Source: CAVVEQ01 sp963802095
Lineage (GTDB): Bacteria > Chloroflexota > Anaerolineae > Anaerolineales > Anaerolineaceae
NCBI GenBank assembly: GCA_963802095.1
Contig: CAWDHI010000007.1
Span: forward strand, 62,001 to 126,000
Length of the DNA: 64,000 bases
Direction of reading: 5' to 3'
Both the position numbers and the translations under genes were made by a program. Below are positions 36,873-44,825 of this stretch, piece by piece. Under the pieces are notes generated by a model that did no database searches, had not been told where the DNA came from, and worked only from the letters and a program-made list of their open reading frames with translations. Every line of letters begins with the position of its first letter. The stretch's first letter is position 1.

Positions 36873-37764
36873 AGTGGGTCCTTTTCGAATCACCCCCTTA
36901 CTTGTCGATCACTCTGCCTACGATGCTTATGGACTCTTAATTGAGAGTGATGGAAAACGTCTCTTCTATAGCGGCGATCTTCGTGCTCATGGCCGTAAGG
37001 CAGCCCTGTTCGAGCACCTGGTTGCATATCCTCTTACGAATATAGATACACTACTTTTGGAAGGATCTTCACTTGGAAGGCTCAATGATGACCAACATTT
37101 TCCCACTGAAACTGATATTGAGACACAGCTTGTGCAGGCTTTTTCCGTTACCGAAGGTTTGGCCCTGGTTCATACTTCAGCCCAAAATATCGATCGTGTC
37201 GTTTCTATCTTGCGTGCTTGCAAACGGACAGGTAGAAAACTAATCATCGATCTTTACACAGCTGCCATTCTAGAAGCAACTGGTAATCTTCATATCCCCC
37301 AATCCAACTGGCCAGAGGTCGCGTTGTTCATTCCCCAAGCGCAACGCATCCAGATCAAAGAAAACGCCTGGTATGAGCTTCTCAAACACCATGCAGCGAA
37401 CTGTATTTTCATTGAGAATTTGTATGAGGCACAGAGCAAATCGACCCTGCTTTTTCGCCCCCTGCATTGTTCTGACCTAGAGCGGGGTAATTGTCTGAAT
37501 GGAGCCACTTATATTTATTCTCAATGGGAAGGTTATTGGGAAAGAGATTCCTACAATAAGCTAAAAGAATGGTTGGAGCGAAATTCTATCCCAAAAATCA
37601 GTATCCACACTTCAGGACATGCCAGTCCCGGAGATCTAAAGAAAATCGTGACAGCGATCAATCCACGCAAAGTGGTTCCAATTCACACCTTTTTCCCTGG
37701 ACGATATGGCGAATTATTTCAAAATGTGGAAGTGCATAATGATGGCGAGTGGTGGGAGGTATAA
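36730..37764 (+). CDS. MBL-fold hydrolase lacking its N-terminal half
   Basis: Homology to the metallo-beta-lactamase/beta-CASP-like hydrolases begins near 36855 (SFEVGPFRITPLLVDHSAYDAY) and continues through LFYSGDLRAHGRK, a Rossmann-like insert (SAQNIDRVVSILRACKRTGR) and the late metal-site region (ISIHTSGHASPGDLKKIV, KVVPIHTFFPGRY). The N-terminal strands with the H-x-H-x-D-H motif are missing. In their place is out-of-frame hsdM sequence, so a deletion has fused two genes and the open frame up to TTG 36730 is not a genuine start. It is likely inactive, although downstream translation may still be needed for the next gene, which begins directly after the stop. Confidence 0.7.
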   Translation: MSCAFWMPRKRSGKPKRLWRAGLISAFWKATWPVPSQGWDYQSGQSFEVGPFRITPLLVDHSAYDAYGLLIESDGKRLFYSGDLRAHGRKAALFEHLVAYPLTNIDTLLLEGSSLGRLNDDQHFPTETDIETQLVQAFSVTEGLALVHTSAQNIDRVVSILRACKRTGRKLIIDLYTAAILEATGNLHIPQSNWPEVALFIPQAQRIQIKENAWYELLKHHAANCIFIENLYEAQSKSTLLFRPLHCSDLERGNCLNGATYIYSQWEGYWERDSYNKLKEWLERNSIPKISIHTSGHASPGDLKKIVTAINPRKVVPIHTFFPGRYGELFQNVEVHNDGEWWEV

Positions 37765-38688
37765 ATGAGGAAGTTATCTTTTAAATTTATGGGTGATCTT
37801 GTTAATTCCGACGGTGTGCTTCACCCAATCTTAACACGAGTAAAAAAAGACCATACATTAATGCTGGCAATTCGAGAAAATTTCATCAATATCTACTATC
37901 GTGGTGGAAATATTCTCAATATCAAGGAGCACAACAAAGGTTTTTATCAAGCTTCATTCGATGATCAATATAATAAATCTGGGCTTCTTATTCCTGATTC
38001 TCCAACTGTGATTAACAATCAGAACGATTCAAGGAGTTGGATTGACTCATTCCCAAGCCGCAAGAATATTATGGACGAATACTTCTCAACCTATGGCAAG
38101 GCAGAGAGAGAGTTTCAACAGTTGCTTGCTCGTGAAAATAACAATTCATCTATTTCAAACGAAAGTGAATATTTCGTTTCGGATATCGAAGTTACTGAAC
38201 CTTATGCTAGATTTGATATTATGGCCATTCGCTGGTTAGCTTCTCACCGAAAAAATGGTGGCAATTGTAAGCCGGCACTGATCGAAATGAAGTATGGGGA
38301 TGGTGCTCTTGGGGGAAGTGCGGGATTACTCAAACACTTAAAGGATATGGATACTTTATTCTCTTCTGAAGAAAATTCTAAAAAACTGTATCGAACCATG
38401 GAAAGCCAATTTGACCAACTTGATCAACTTGGTTTATTGAAATTTAATAAAGGTACTAGTAATGCCAAGGTCAAACTAAATGCTGACGAAAAACCAGAAG
38501 TGATTTTTATCTTAGCCAACCATAATCCACGAAGTCCGAAGTTAAAAACAATTCTAAGTGATCCCGAAATTGATAAATATGCGCAGTCACAGCTATTTGA
38601 TCTCAAGTTTTATGTAGCCAGTTTTGCTGGTTACGGATTGCATGCAAAATGTATGCTTCCTTTAGTTGAATTTCTGAAGTTGTCATAG
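37765..38688 (+). CDS. Putative PD-(D/E)XK nuclease-like protein
   Basis: Protein of 307 residues, no named family recognised. The central stretch ARFDIMAIRW followed by KPALIEMKYGDGAL has the spacing D…(about 20)…E-x-K expected of a PD-(D/E)XK nuclease core, and a helix GLLKHLKDM follows as in that fold. Flanking regions are rich in Asn, Lys and Ser, and codon use is AT-rich. Its ATG immediately follows the stop of the MBL-like gene, suggesting the two formed a coupled pair before the MBL gene was truncated. It could be a defence nuclease; function is unproven. Confidence 0.55.
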   Translation: MRKLSFKFMGDLVNSDGVLHPILTRVKKDHTLMLAIRENFINIYYRGGNILNIKEHNKGFYQASFDDQYNKSGLLIPDSPTVINNQNDSRSWIDSFPSRKNIMDEYFSTYGKAEREFQQLLARENNNSSISNESEYFVSDIEVTEPYARFDIMAIRWLASHRKNGGNCKPALIEMKYGDGALGGSAGLLKHLKDMDTLFSSEENSKKLYRTMESQFDQLDQLGLLKFNKGTSNAKVKLNADEKPEVIFILANHNPRSPKLKTILSDPEIDKYAQSQLFDLKFYVASFAGYGLHAKCMLPLVEFLKLS

Positions 38689-38793
38689 AGTGCATTCTTG
38701 ACCGTTTTGGCTTAAGAATGATTGACAAAGCACTACACAATATAGAAAATAAGGATTTTGAAGGTTAAAATTTCACCCGAACTTCCATCGCGC

Positions 38794-38844
38794 GGACCGA
38801 GTCGTATATACGGGTATAAATTCAGACCGGTGATGCAGGGGTAA
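38794..38844 (+). repeat. DUF35 3'-end repeat copy 2
   Basis: A 51-base unit GGACCGAGTCGTATATACGG…GGGGTAA. In frame it reads SRIYGYKFRPVMQG then a stop. It is about 90% identical to copy 1 and likewise followed by a terminator. Confidence 0.78.
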
Positions 38845-38857
38845 TCACAGAAATCGA

Positions 38858-38897
38858 AAGACCAAGCACCTCTCTTATCTGGAGGGTGCTTGGTCTT
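38858..38897. terminator. Terminator after repeat copy 2
   Basis: A 13-bp perfect stem AAGACCAAGCACC/GGTGCTTGGTCTT with a 14-base loop, then ATTTGAA. It may also serve the minus-strand lipoprotein gene ending at 38983. Confidence 0.78.
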
Positions 38898-38982
38898 ATT
38901 TGAATAATTACAGCATATCAAGAGGATTTATTCACATATCAATTTTGTTCATGATAACATCACCCCTGAAACCCCTCTTTTC

Positions 38983-40152
38983 TTAAGGTATCCAGGGCAG
39001 GGATATTTGCAACAGACCTGCATCGGAACTTAATACCCATAAGCTAGTCCCATCAAAACCGATGCTTTCCACATATTCTCCGACTTTCAATTCGCCCATT
39101 TTTTGACCGATTTTACTGTCAAAATAATGCAACATTCCTTCTACTTCGATCCAAACCATCCGGTTGTCGGCAGTAATATGTGCATTTCCGTGGTCATAAA
39201 CCTCACTGGTTACATCGATATGAAATTTTGGTTGATCGGTTCTGTGAATATCATAACCGTCCAAGTAAGACGATTTGTTGTCAGAATCGTAGTACGCAAC
39301 CAACCATACCTTTCCATTTGCCAGAACCAGCGGTTGACCGAGCACACCGGTGTCCAGGGCACCTGAATTTTGATTATCTTTATGGTCAGAAGGATTATTT
39401 GCGTTTACAAGCCATAGATCATGTCTGCAACCTTCACACCAACTACCCGTAATCCACATCCACTTCTCGTCATCATAAACAAAATGAGCATCGCTGGGAA
39501 GACCATTTGGCAATGGCATATATTCAAGTGTTTCAGTATCAACTATACCGAAATTGACCCACATTTTTCCTGGTGAATTCCCAAGTTGGGTTGGAGCAGT
39601 GCCATAACCTCCTTCATCGGTAATGGGGATTTTCTTAACGATCTTGCCTTGAGGTAATTCGATCACGTAAAGGATTTCCGCTTGATTAGAATCATCCATG
39701 CTGGCAAGAACCCATAATCGATTGTTTTCAAATTCAATGTCAAAAAAGTTCGTTGCTTCGATCTCCGGTATAGTCATCACGAGATCCCCGGTTTGCGGGT
39801 TCCATTGCTGCAAACCTGAGAACAACGTACCTGTCCAGACCTGCCCCGGGAATGCAAGCATTGTCCCTGGACCTCCTCCCGGATGGTAGGGCATATCTGA
39901 AACCACAATACTTTTAATGATCGTTGGATCAATTGGGATTATTGCCTGGGTTGGGGGAATGATTACTGTTTGTAGAGGTGTAACCGTGAGGGTGGCTTGG
40001 GTGATTGGAACGACCTCTGATGTCATGTCGATTGAAGTAGGACTCCCGGAAGTTGAAATGGGTTGGGGTTGAGAGCTACAAGAGATTATGCCTATCCCGA
40101 AAAAAAACACACTGCATATGATTGAAATTTTGTTTTTTATTGTTATTGTCAT
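38983..40152 (-). CDS. Lipoprotein, probable beta-propeller
   Basis: Protein of 389 residues. A signal peptide ends in the lipobox G-I-I-S-C (Cys near residue 26), followed by a Ser/Thr/Pro-rich spacer and a repetitive all-beta region with recurrent segments such as LWVLASM, KMWVNFG, WMWITGS and LWVLSSDAG, each about 45-60 residues apart. This is the look of a propeller of six or so blades. GGAGGAG precedes the ATG. It is the only minus-strand gene in the accessory region and has no obvious partner. Function is unknown. Confidence 0.72.
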   Translation of the reverse strand: MTITIKNKISIICSVFFFGIGIISCSSQPQPISTSGSPTSIDMTSEVVPITQATLTVTPLQTVIIPPTQAIIPIDPTIIKSIVVSDMPYHPGGGPGTMLAFPGQVWTGTLFSGLQQWNPQTGDLVMTIPEIEATNFFDIEFENNRLWVLASMDDSNQAEILYVIELPQGKIVKKIPITDEGGYGTAPTQLGNSPGKMWVNFGIVDTETLEYMPLPNGLPSDAHFVYDDEKWMWITGSWCEGCRHDLWLVNANNPSDHKDNQNSGALDTGVLGQPLVLANGKVWLVAYYDSDNKSSYLDGYDIHRTDQPKFHIDVTSEVYDHGNAHITADNRMVWIEVEGMLHYFDSKIGQKMGELKVGEYVESIGFDGTSLWVLSSDAGLLQISLPWIP

Positions 40153-40497
40153 TTATTAATCCTTTTCTCCTCCAGCTTCATTGAGTTATCCAGTGGCTAT
40201 ATGCGATTAGGATTTGCCGGAAAAATACTTCAAAAGAATTCAGGAAATGATAGATAAATTGAATCTTAACCCATATTCCCATTTAGATAAAATTCGGAAT
40301 TGCGGGATCAGAAGGAAAAAAATCACCCAATAGAATTTCAAATCGATTTATCAAGGCGATGCTGTTTTCAAATTCGCATTATAGGATAGAAAATTTTATG
40401 AGGAGTTGGAATAATTGAGGAAAAATTCCAATAGCTTCATTCCTTCACCTATCCCTAAAACCAAACTTATTAACCACCCATCTCACCCTATTTACGC

Positions 40498-40548
40498 GGA
40501 CCGAGTCGTATATACAGGCATAAGTTCAGGCTGGTGATGCAAGGTTGG
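40498..40548 (+). repeat. DUF35 3'-end repeat copy 3 (decayed)
   Basis: GGACCGAGTCGTATATACAG…GATGCAAGG. It is still recognisable but its in-frame stop is lost and the coding match is degraded (S-R-I-Y-R-H-K-F-R-L-V-M-Q-G). Confidence 0.7.
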
Positions 40549-40570
40549 TTTGGTTGTGCTGCGGTTGAAT

Positions 40571-40597
40571 CGCCTTCCAAAGATGGGGGCGTTTTTT
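40571..40597 (+). terminator. Terminator after repeat copy 3
   Basis: Stem CGCC-TTCC/GGGGGCG with loop AAAGAT followed by TTTTTT. Confidence 0.7.
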
Positions 40598-40692
40598 GTT
40601 TCACTGGAGTAAAGCATAAGTATAATTAAATAAGGAAAGAGAAAATCCCCCCAAAAAAAGGGATGTGTTCAATAGAGAACGCACCACTATAG

Positions 40693-40716
40693 TGAAGGCT
40701 TCGAGCTTTTCCTGCC
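40693..40716 (+). repeat. GGCTTCGAG repeat, copy C (short)
   Basis: TGAAGGCTTCGAGCTTTTCC resembles copies A (42328) and B (44974) in the sequence GAAG…GGCTTCGAGTTTT.TTGC. It lies 43 bases before a cassette gene. Confidence 0.5.
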
Positions 40717-40758
40717 CACTAGCATGATGCTCGTCTCGCCGAACCACAGGCAAAGCTA

Positions 40759-41547
40759 GTGATTATATTGTTAATCAACAAGGATAAAAAAGTGGATGAT
40801 TTTCAATTATTGATTGATCTTCATAAAGATGCAAATCGACAAGGCCCAGGCGGTGATGCAGAGTTGGAAAAGGTCCTAAATTTGGCTATGGTAGACCGAA
40901 CTGAACCTTTAAAAATTGCCGATATTGGATGCGGTACTGGGGCTTCCACCCTATTACTCGCTCGTCTCTTGGAAGCAAAGATTACAGCAGTGGACCTCTT
41001 ACCAGCTTTTCTTGAAGTGCTTGAAGGTAGAGCGAAAAAATTAGGTCTTTCAAAAAAAATATCAACCCTTTGCTGCTCAATGGACAATCTACCCTTTGCA
41101 AATGAGGAATATGAGATTATCTGGTCTGAGGGTGCGATATACACCATTGGCTTTGAAAAAGGCATAACAAACTGGAATCGTTATCTGAAGGTAGGCGGAC
41201 TACTGGTGGTATCGGAGATTACTTGGATCACAGACTCCCGGCCGCTAGAACTCCAGAAATATTGGACGAGTGAATATCCCGAAATAGATGTAGCCTCATC
41301 TAAGATTGCTATATTAGAAAAGAATGGTTATTCTCCGATCGGTTATTTTATTCTTCCGGAGCATTGTTGGTTAGACAATTATTATCGGCCTATGCAGAAT
41401 CGCTTTAAGAGTTTCCTTAAACGAAACGGTAACAATGAAAAAGCACGAGCAATAGTTGAGGCGGAAAATCGAGAAATTGAACTGTACGAGAAGTATAGAA
41501 CTCAATACAGTTATGGTGTATATGTCGCAAGAAAGTTGGGCTGCTGA
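40759..41547 (+). CDS. Class I SAM-dependent methyltransferase
   Basis: Protein of about 262 residues. Motif I IADIGCGTGASTLLLARLL lies near residue 54, strand 2 ends ITAVDLLPAF, motif II is YEIIWSEGAIYTIGFEKG and motif III is LKVGGLLVVSEITWI. The pattern SEGAIYTIGFEKGI…W…YLK is frequent in small-molecule methyltransferases of the UbiE/arsenite-methyltransferase-like group. The start is GTG at 40759 without a convincing ribosome-binding site, so a downstream start is possible. It is followed by a clear attC-like palindrome. Confidence 0.83.
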   Translation: MIILLINKDKKVDDFQLLIDLHKDANRQGPGGDAELEKVLNLAMVDRTEPLKIADIGCGTGASTLLLARLLEAKITAVDLLPAFLEVLEGRAKKLGLSKKISTLCCSMDNLPFANEEYEIIWSEGAIYTIGFEKGITNWNRYLKVGGLLVVSEITWITDSRPLELQKYWTSEYPEIDVASSKIAILEKNGYSPIGYFILPEHCWLDNYYRPMQNRFKSFLKRNGNNEKARAIVEAENREIELYEKYRTQYSYGVYVARKLGC

Positions 41548-41552
41548 TTGCC

Positions 41553-41627
41553 ATAATAAACGCTTCAACACGGACTGGCAATGGTGCAAAGTGGAATTTC
41601 CAGCCGGTTACGCGAAGCGTTAAATCG
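41553..41627 (+). repeat. attC-like site (best example)
   Basis: Outer arms AACGCTTC (41559-41566) and GAAGCGTT (41614-41621) pair perfectly. Inner arms CGGACTGG (41571-41578) and CCAGCCG (41600-41606) pair with one unpaired A (41574). The 3' end is GTTAAAT, fitting GTTRRRY. Extrahelical bases between paired inner boxes are the hallmark of integron attC recombination sites. It follows the methyltransferase stop by six bases. Confidence 0.58.
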
Positions 41628-41645
41628 ACACTCTCACAGCCAAGC

Positions 41646-41690
41646 CACCGACAGAGTCGTTTATACAGGCATAAGTTCAGGCCGGATTAG
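41646..41690 (+). repeat. DUF35 3'-end repeat copy 4 (decayed)
   Basis: ACCGACAGAGTCGTTTATAC…TCAGGCCGGATTAG. It keeps S-R-L-Y-R-H-K-F-R-P and then an early stop. A weak hairpin with a T-run follows at 41727-41751. Confidence 0.62.
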
Positions 41691-41827
41691 AGGCCTAGAC
41701 CACCTGGTTCTGAGAAATTTCGGCGCACCCTTATCTGCGTGGGTTTTTTTCATGGCATAATTGCGGCGTAATAATTTCCGAAAATTATTTTTTTGGGTTC
41801 TTGAATATAACCATTTAAGGGACAAAA

Positions 41828-42196
41828 TTGAAAATGATAAGACATAAGAACAGGAATATTCAATTTGTCTCAGACGCTTTGGTTCAGCAAATTATCGATG
41901 GAAGGAAGAATGCCAGTGTGGTCAGACTGGGAGAGGTCGATCAAGCGGATGGCGATTACGATGATCCGTTAGTAGTGGGGGAGTATTATGATGTGTATGA
42001 TAGTACTTTAGTTGTGCGTACTGCAATCCGCATCGTCGGTATGGAGTTGTGCCGATGGGATAGAATTCCAGAACGCTTGTGGCGTGGAGAAACCAACTTG
42101 AACGCTGATGAATTCAGGAGCGACCACGTGGATTATTTTGAGAATCCCGAACCGAATTTTGAATTCATAGCATATTACTTTGAACAGAGCTGCTAA
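41828..42196 (+). CDS. ASCH-like domain protein
   Basis: Protein of 120-122 residues. The pattern QQIIDGRKNASVVRLGE, then VGEYYDVYDS, VRTAIRIVGMELCRWDRIPE and LWRGETNLNADEFRSDHVDYF resembles ASCH domains, which share the PUA-like fold and are thought to bind RNA or modified nucleotides. AAGGGA lies upstream and fits either the TTG at 41828 or the ATG at 41834. The gene is cassette-sized and lies between attC-like or repeated spacers. Confidence 0.72.
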   Translation: MKMIRHKNRNIQFVSDALVQQIIDGRKNASVVRLGEVDQADGDYDDPLVVGEYYDVYDSTLVVRTAIRIVGMELCRWDRIPERLWRGETNLNADEFRSDHVDYFENPEPNFEFIAYYFEQSC

Positions 42197-42327
42197 TATT
42201 TTACGGCTTCACCGACTCAGTGTTTCGCCTACAGAATAATGAAAGTGCAGAAGAAACAGCCGTATACAATACAGTTGCAAACCGCCCAAAACCGAGTGCA
42301 CCTGTCGTCTGGGATTCTCCTTTAAAA

Positions 42328-42369
42328 CATTTCACGAAGCGTGGCTTCGAGTTTTCTTGCTCCCAAACA
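42328..42369 (+). repeat. GGCTTCGAG repeat, copy A
   Basis: CATTTCACGAAGCGTGGCTT, then CGAGTTTTCTTGCTCCCAAACA. It is about 85% identical over 42 bases to copy B at 44974-45015. Each lies within the spacer before a lipoprotein-type cassette gene. Confidence 0.72.
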
Positions 42370-42393
42370 CGCCGCTTCGCAGCAATCCGCGCC

Positions 42394-42432
42394 AACCCCA
42401 GCGCCATACACTTCGAGCGCAAACCGTAAGGC
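42394..42432 (+). repeat. attC-like 3' half before the hydrolase gene
   Basis: Ends GCGCAAACCGTAAGGC, close to the form at 33238-33252 (CGCAAACCGTTAGGC). It lies 30 bases before a GTG start. Inner GCGC boxes could pair. Weaker than the 41553 site. Confidence 0.35.
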
Positions 42433-42461
42433 GGATAATACAGTAAAAAGGTGGCTATCAG

Positions 42462-43301
42462 GTGAAAAAATACACATTTCAGTTGTGGGTTTTTGTTCTT
42501 TTCCTGACTGCTTGCAGTAGTTTGTTGCCGGCTTCACCTTCTCCGGGCAACCTGGTTAATGTGGGTGGTTACGAGATGTACCTGCACTGTATAGGTACAG
42601 GAACGCCAACGGTGATCATGGAAGCGGGATTAAACGATGTCGCAGAGACCTGGTCACTCGTGCAACCCGAAGTGGCAGACTTCACGCGAGTCTGTGCATA
42701 TGATCGCGCCGGGTTGGGCAAGAGCGACCCTGGTCCTGAACCACGCGATAGTTATCAGATAATCAAAGAACTACATACTCTCCTCAAGAATGCTGGTATT
42801 GAAGGACCCTACGTCTTGGTGGGACACTCGCTGGGCGGAATCTACATGCGGTTGTTTGCAGACTTCTACCCTGAGGAGGTCGTCGGCTTGGTGCTCGTGG
42901 ATAGTGCCCATATTGATGATCCCAAGCGTTGTAAAGATGTATTGCCGCCTGAATCACTGAATGAAAGCGAAAGTCTCAGGTCCATTCGTGAGTATTTGGC
43001 GAACCCACTTACGTTCCCCGAAATCCCCGAGCGGATTTTTGCGCCCGGGTCGTTGGGAGACATGCCCCTGGTTGTGCTTTCTGTGCCCAAACAACAACGA
43101 CCTGATGACCTTCCGGCTGAGTTTCGCGATGCGTTGGATATGATTTGGGTGGATCTGCAGGAGGAGTGGGCTTTGATTTCGACCCGAAGCACGCATATCC
43201 TCGTTTACGAAAGCAGCCACTTTATCCAAAAAGACCAACCAGATCAAGTTATCGATGCCATTAAGCAGGTTGTCGAGGATGTACGGCTTGATTCACAGTA
43301 G
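42462..43301 (+). CDS. Alpha/beta hydrolase lipoprotein
   Basis: Protein of 279 residues. The signal peptide has the lipobox L-T-A-C (Cys near residue 19), so the enzyme is probably anchored outside the membrane. The hydrolase core has the oxyanion region IMEAGLNDVAETW, CAYDRAGLGKSDPGP, the nucleophile elbow VGHSLGGIYMRLFA (Ser near 125), and the catalytic His in YESSHFIQKDQPDQV. The start is GTG at 42462 with AGGTG. The substrate is unknown; esterase or lipase-like chemistry is expected. Confidence 0.85.
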   Translation: MKKYTFQLWVFVLFLTACSSLLPASPSPGNLVNVGGYEMYLHCIGTGTPTVIMEAGLNDVAETWSLVQPEVADFTRVCAYDRAGLGKSDPGPEPRDSYQIIKELHTLLKNAGIEGPYVLVGHSLGGIYMRLFADFYPEEVVGLVLVDSAHIDDPKRCKDVLPPESLNESESLRSIREYLANPLTFPEIPERIFAPGSLGDMPLVVLSVPKQQRPDDLPAEFRDALDMIWVDLQEEWALISTRSTHILVYESSHFIQKDQPDQVIDAIKQVVEDVRLDSQ

Positions 43302-43694
43302 GCTTTTGATGCGCCATAGTTTTTCGAATTTTTATTGTTTATTGAATAATTCCATTGGTTGCACAGTCGCACCAGGTTGCTTTCCATTCCTGATTCGCCG
43401 GTGTTCACTCCGTTCGCGCGGATAAGCCGCCCCGAAAAATATTCATCTTCACCTCTCCTACTCGGGAGGCGATAGCATCCCCGAAGGAGGCCGAATCGGA
43501 TGGGCGGGAACACGTTCCGCCTTGCGGTTCGGGTCCAACCAACCTGGCCGAGCGTTGAACAATTAAGTTTCAAGTTTTTTCAATTGAAGATGGTTTTACT
43601 CATTCATATGGCATAATTACAGTGTCATGTAGAACTGCGAATCATTGTTAGCCATTTCGCAAAAAAGCAATAATGGTCTCAAAAGAGGTGATTT
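43302..43694. other. Spacer of about 390 bases with long inverted repeat
   Basis: No gene recognised. CCAGGTTG (43372-43379) and CAACCTGG (43540-43547) form a perfect 8-bp inverted pair about 160 bases apart, enclosing GC-rich sequence with smaller hairpins. The spacer then turns AT-rich before the next gene. It could be an unusually long attC-like site or a remnant. Confidence 0.4.
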
Positions 43695-44254
43695 ATGAAT
43701 AGCGTCGATAAAGCTACCCAGACACAATTGGAAAATATTCAAACGAAAACGGGGAAAACACTAGACCAGTTATTTGAGATGATTAGAAAAAGTGGCCTGG
43801 TGAAACATGGCGAAATTCGAGATATGCTCAAGCAGGAACTTGAGCTTGGATATGGCGATGCAAATGCCCTCGGATTAGCCTACAAAAAGGCATCAGAGGC
43901 ACCCAAGACCGGGGATACCGATGTCCTCGATGAGATTTATGCAGGTCAAATAACAGACCAACGAGCGATCCACGAGAGATTGATCGCGGATATATCGAAA
44001 TTCGGAGAATTCGAGATCGCACCGAAAAAGGGATATGTTAGTTTGAGACGCAAAAAACAGTTCGCAACGGTCGGACCAGCTTCCAAGCAGCGTGTAGAGG
44101 TGGGGATGAACATGAAGGGCTTGAGTCCGGGCGATCGGTTGCTGGAGATCCCTGCCGGGGGGATGTGTCAGTACAAGGTGTATTTGAGCAGCGTCGATGA
44201 AGTGGACGCGAGCTATTGGATTGGTTGCGGCAAGCATTTGAAAGTGCGGGTTAA
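43695..44254 (+). CDS. DUF4287 and DUF5655 domain protein (3' frameshift)
   Basis: Residues 1-65 are DUF4287 (IQTKTGKTLDQLFEMIRKSG, HGEIRDMLKQELELGYGDAN) and residues 75-185 are DUF5655 (AIHERLIADISKFGEFEIAP, GYVSLRRKKQFATVGP). The two domains commonly occur fused in bacterial proteins of unknown role. The frame as given runs to 44297 with a tail unlike the family. Adding one base near 44209 gives the usual end ELLDWLRQAFESAG with stop at 44252-44254. AAAGAGGTG precedes the ATG. Confidence 0.82.
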
Positions 44255-44326
44255 AATAACCGGAAGCCTGAGTATTCCAAACATTGCTGGCTATTGAAGC
44301 CAAGGATTCGGTGGCAATCTCATTCA

Positions 44327-44395
44327 GTTACCTGCACCTTGGGATGATTCCAGATTGACGGCTTCACCGTCCCCATCCATTGCAGCGCAGGTAAC
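44327..44395 (+). repeat. attC-like imperfect palindrome
   Basis: Nested pairing: GTTACCTGC (44327-44335) with GCAGGTAAC (44387-44395), GGATG (44342-44346) with CATCC (44374-44378), and GACGG with CCGTC around CTTCA. Unpaired bases on the left arm separate the boxes. It follows the DUF4287 gene. The ends do not match GTTRRRY, so this could equally be another structured spacer. Confidence 0.42.
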
Positions 44396-44481
44396 ACATA
44401 TCGTTCGGTAGCTACAACAAGGGTAGTTATCAATTTTTTTGTCAAAAAGCTTAATACCTGACACACTCAAAGGAGATAACA

Positions 44482-44811
44482 ATGGAATACACAAGAGTGG
44501 CTGAAAAAGCTGAGTTACCAGCAAACAAGATGATCCTGGTGGTCGTAGGTGGCAAGGAAGTTCTCCTGGCGAATATAGACGGTTCCTTTTATGCCATCGC
44601 TAACAAGTGCAGTCATCTTGGGGGTTCATTGGTAAAAGGCACCTTGGAGGGGAGTATTGTTACATGCCCAAGACATGGTGCTAGATTCGATGTTAAGACA
44701 GGGCAACCTGTTGCGGATGCGAAGATCGGGTTTGTGAAAATGAAAGTCAAGGGTGAAGAGAGTTATACAGTCAAGGTTGAAGGAACCGACATTTTCGTGA
44801 AGATAACCTAA
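44482..44811 (+). CDS. Rieske-type [2Fe-2S] ferredoxin
   Basis: Protein of 109 residues. Cluster ligands are C-S-H (Cys43, His45) and C-P-R-H (Cys62, His65) in NKCSHLGGSLVKG and TCPRHGARFDVKTG, as in soluble Rieske ferredoxins and the small NirD-like subunits. It has no signal peptide or membrane segment. AAAGGAG lies before the ATG. It stands alone between two structured spacers, without a reductase or oxygenase partner, so its electron-transfer partner must be elsewhere. Confidence 0.93.
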   Translation: MEYTRVAEKAELPANKMILVVVGGKEVLLANIDGSFYAIANKCSHLGGSLVKGTLEGSIVTCPRHGARFDVKTGQPVADAKIGFVKMKVKGEESYTVKVEGTDIFVKIT

Positions 44812-44825
44812 GGAAAAATGGCATA

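Larger units (their letters stand above)
40153..40758. other. 600-base spacer holding repeat copy 3 and a terminator
   Basis: No credible gene. It is AT-rich from 40200 to 40490. It contains DUF35-end repeat copy 3 (40498-40548), a terminator (40571-40596) and a short copy of the GGCTTCGAG repeat (40693-40716) just before the next cassette gene. Confidence 0.6.

Noticed and set aside
32533..41690. DUF35-end repeats as a CRISPR array or regulatory RNA family
   Set aside because: Spacing is kilobases, not tens of bases, and the two best copies keep a coding frame matching the neighbouring gene's C-terminus, which favours gene-end duplication.
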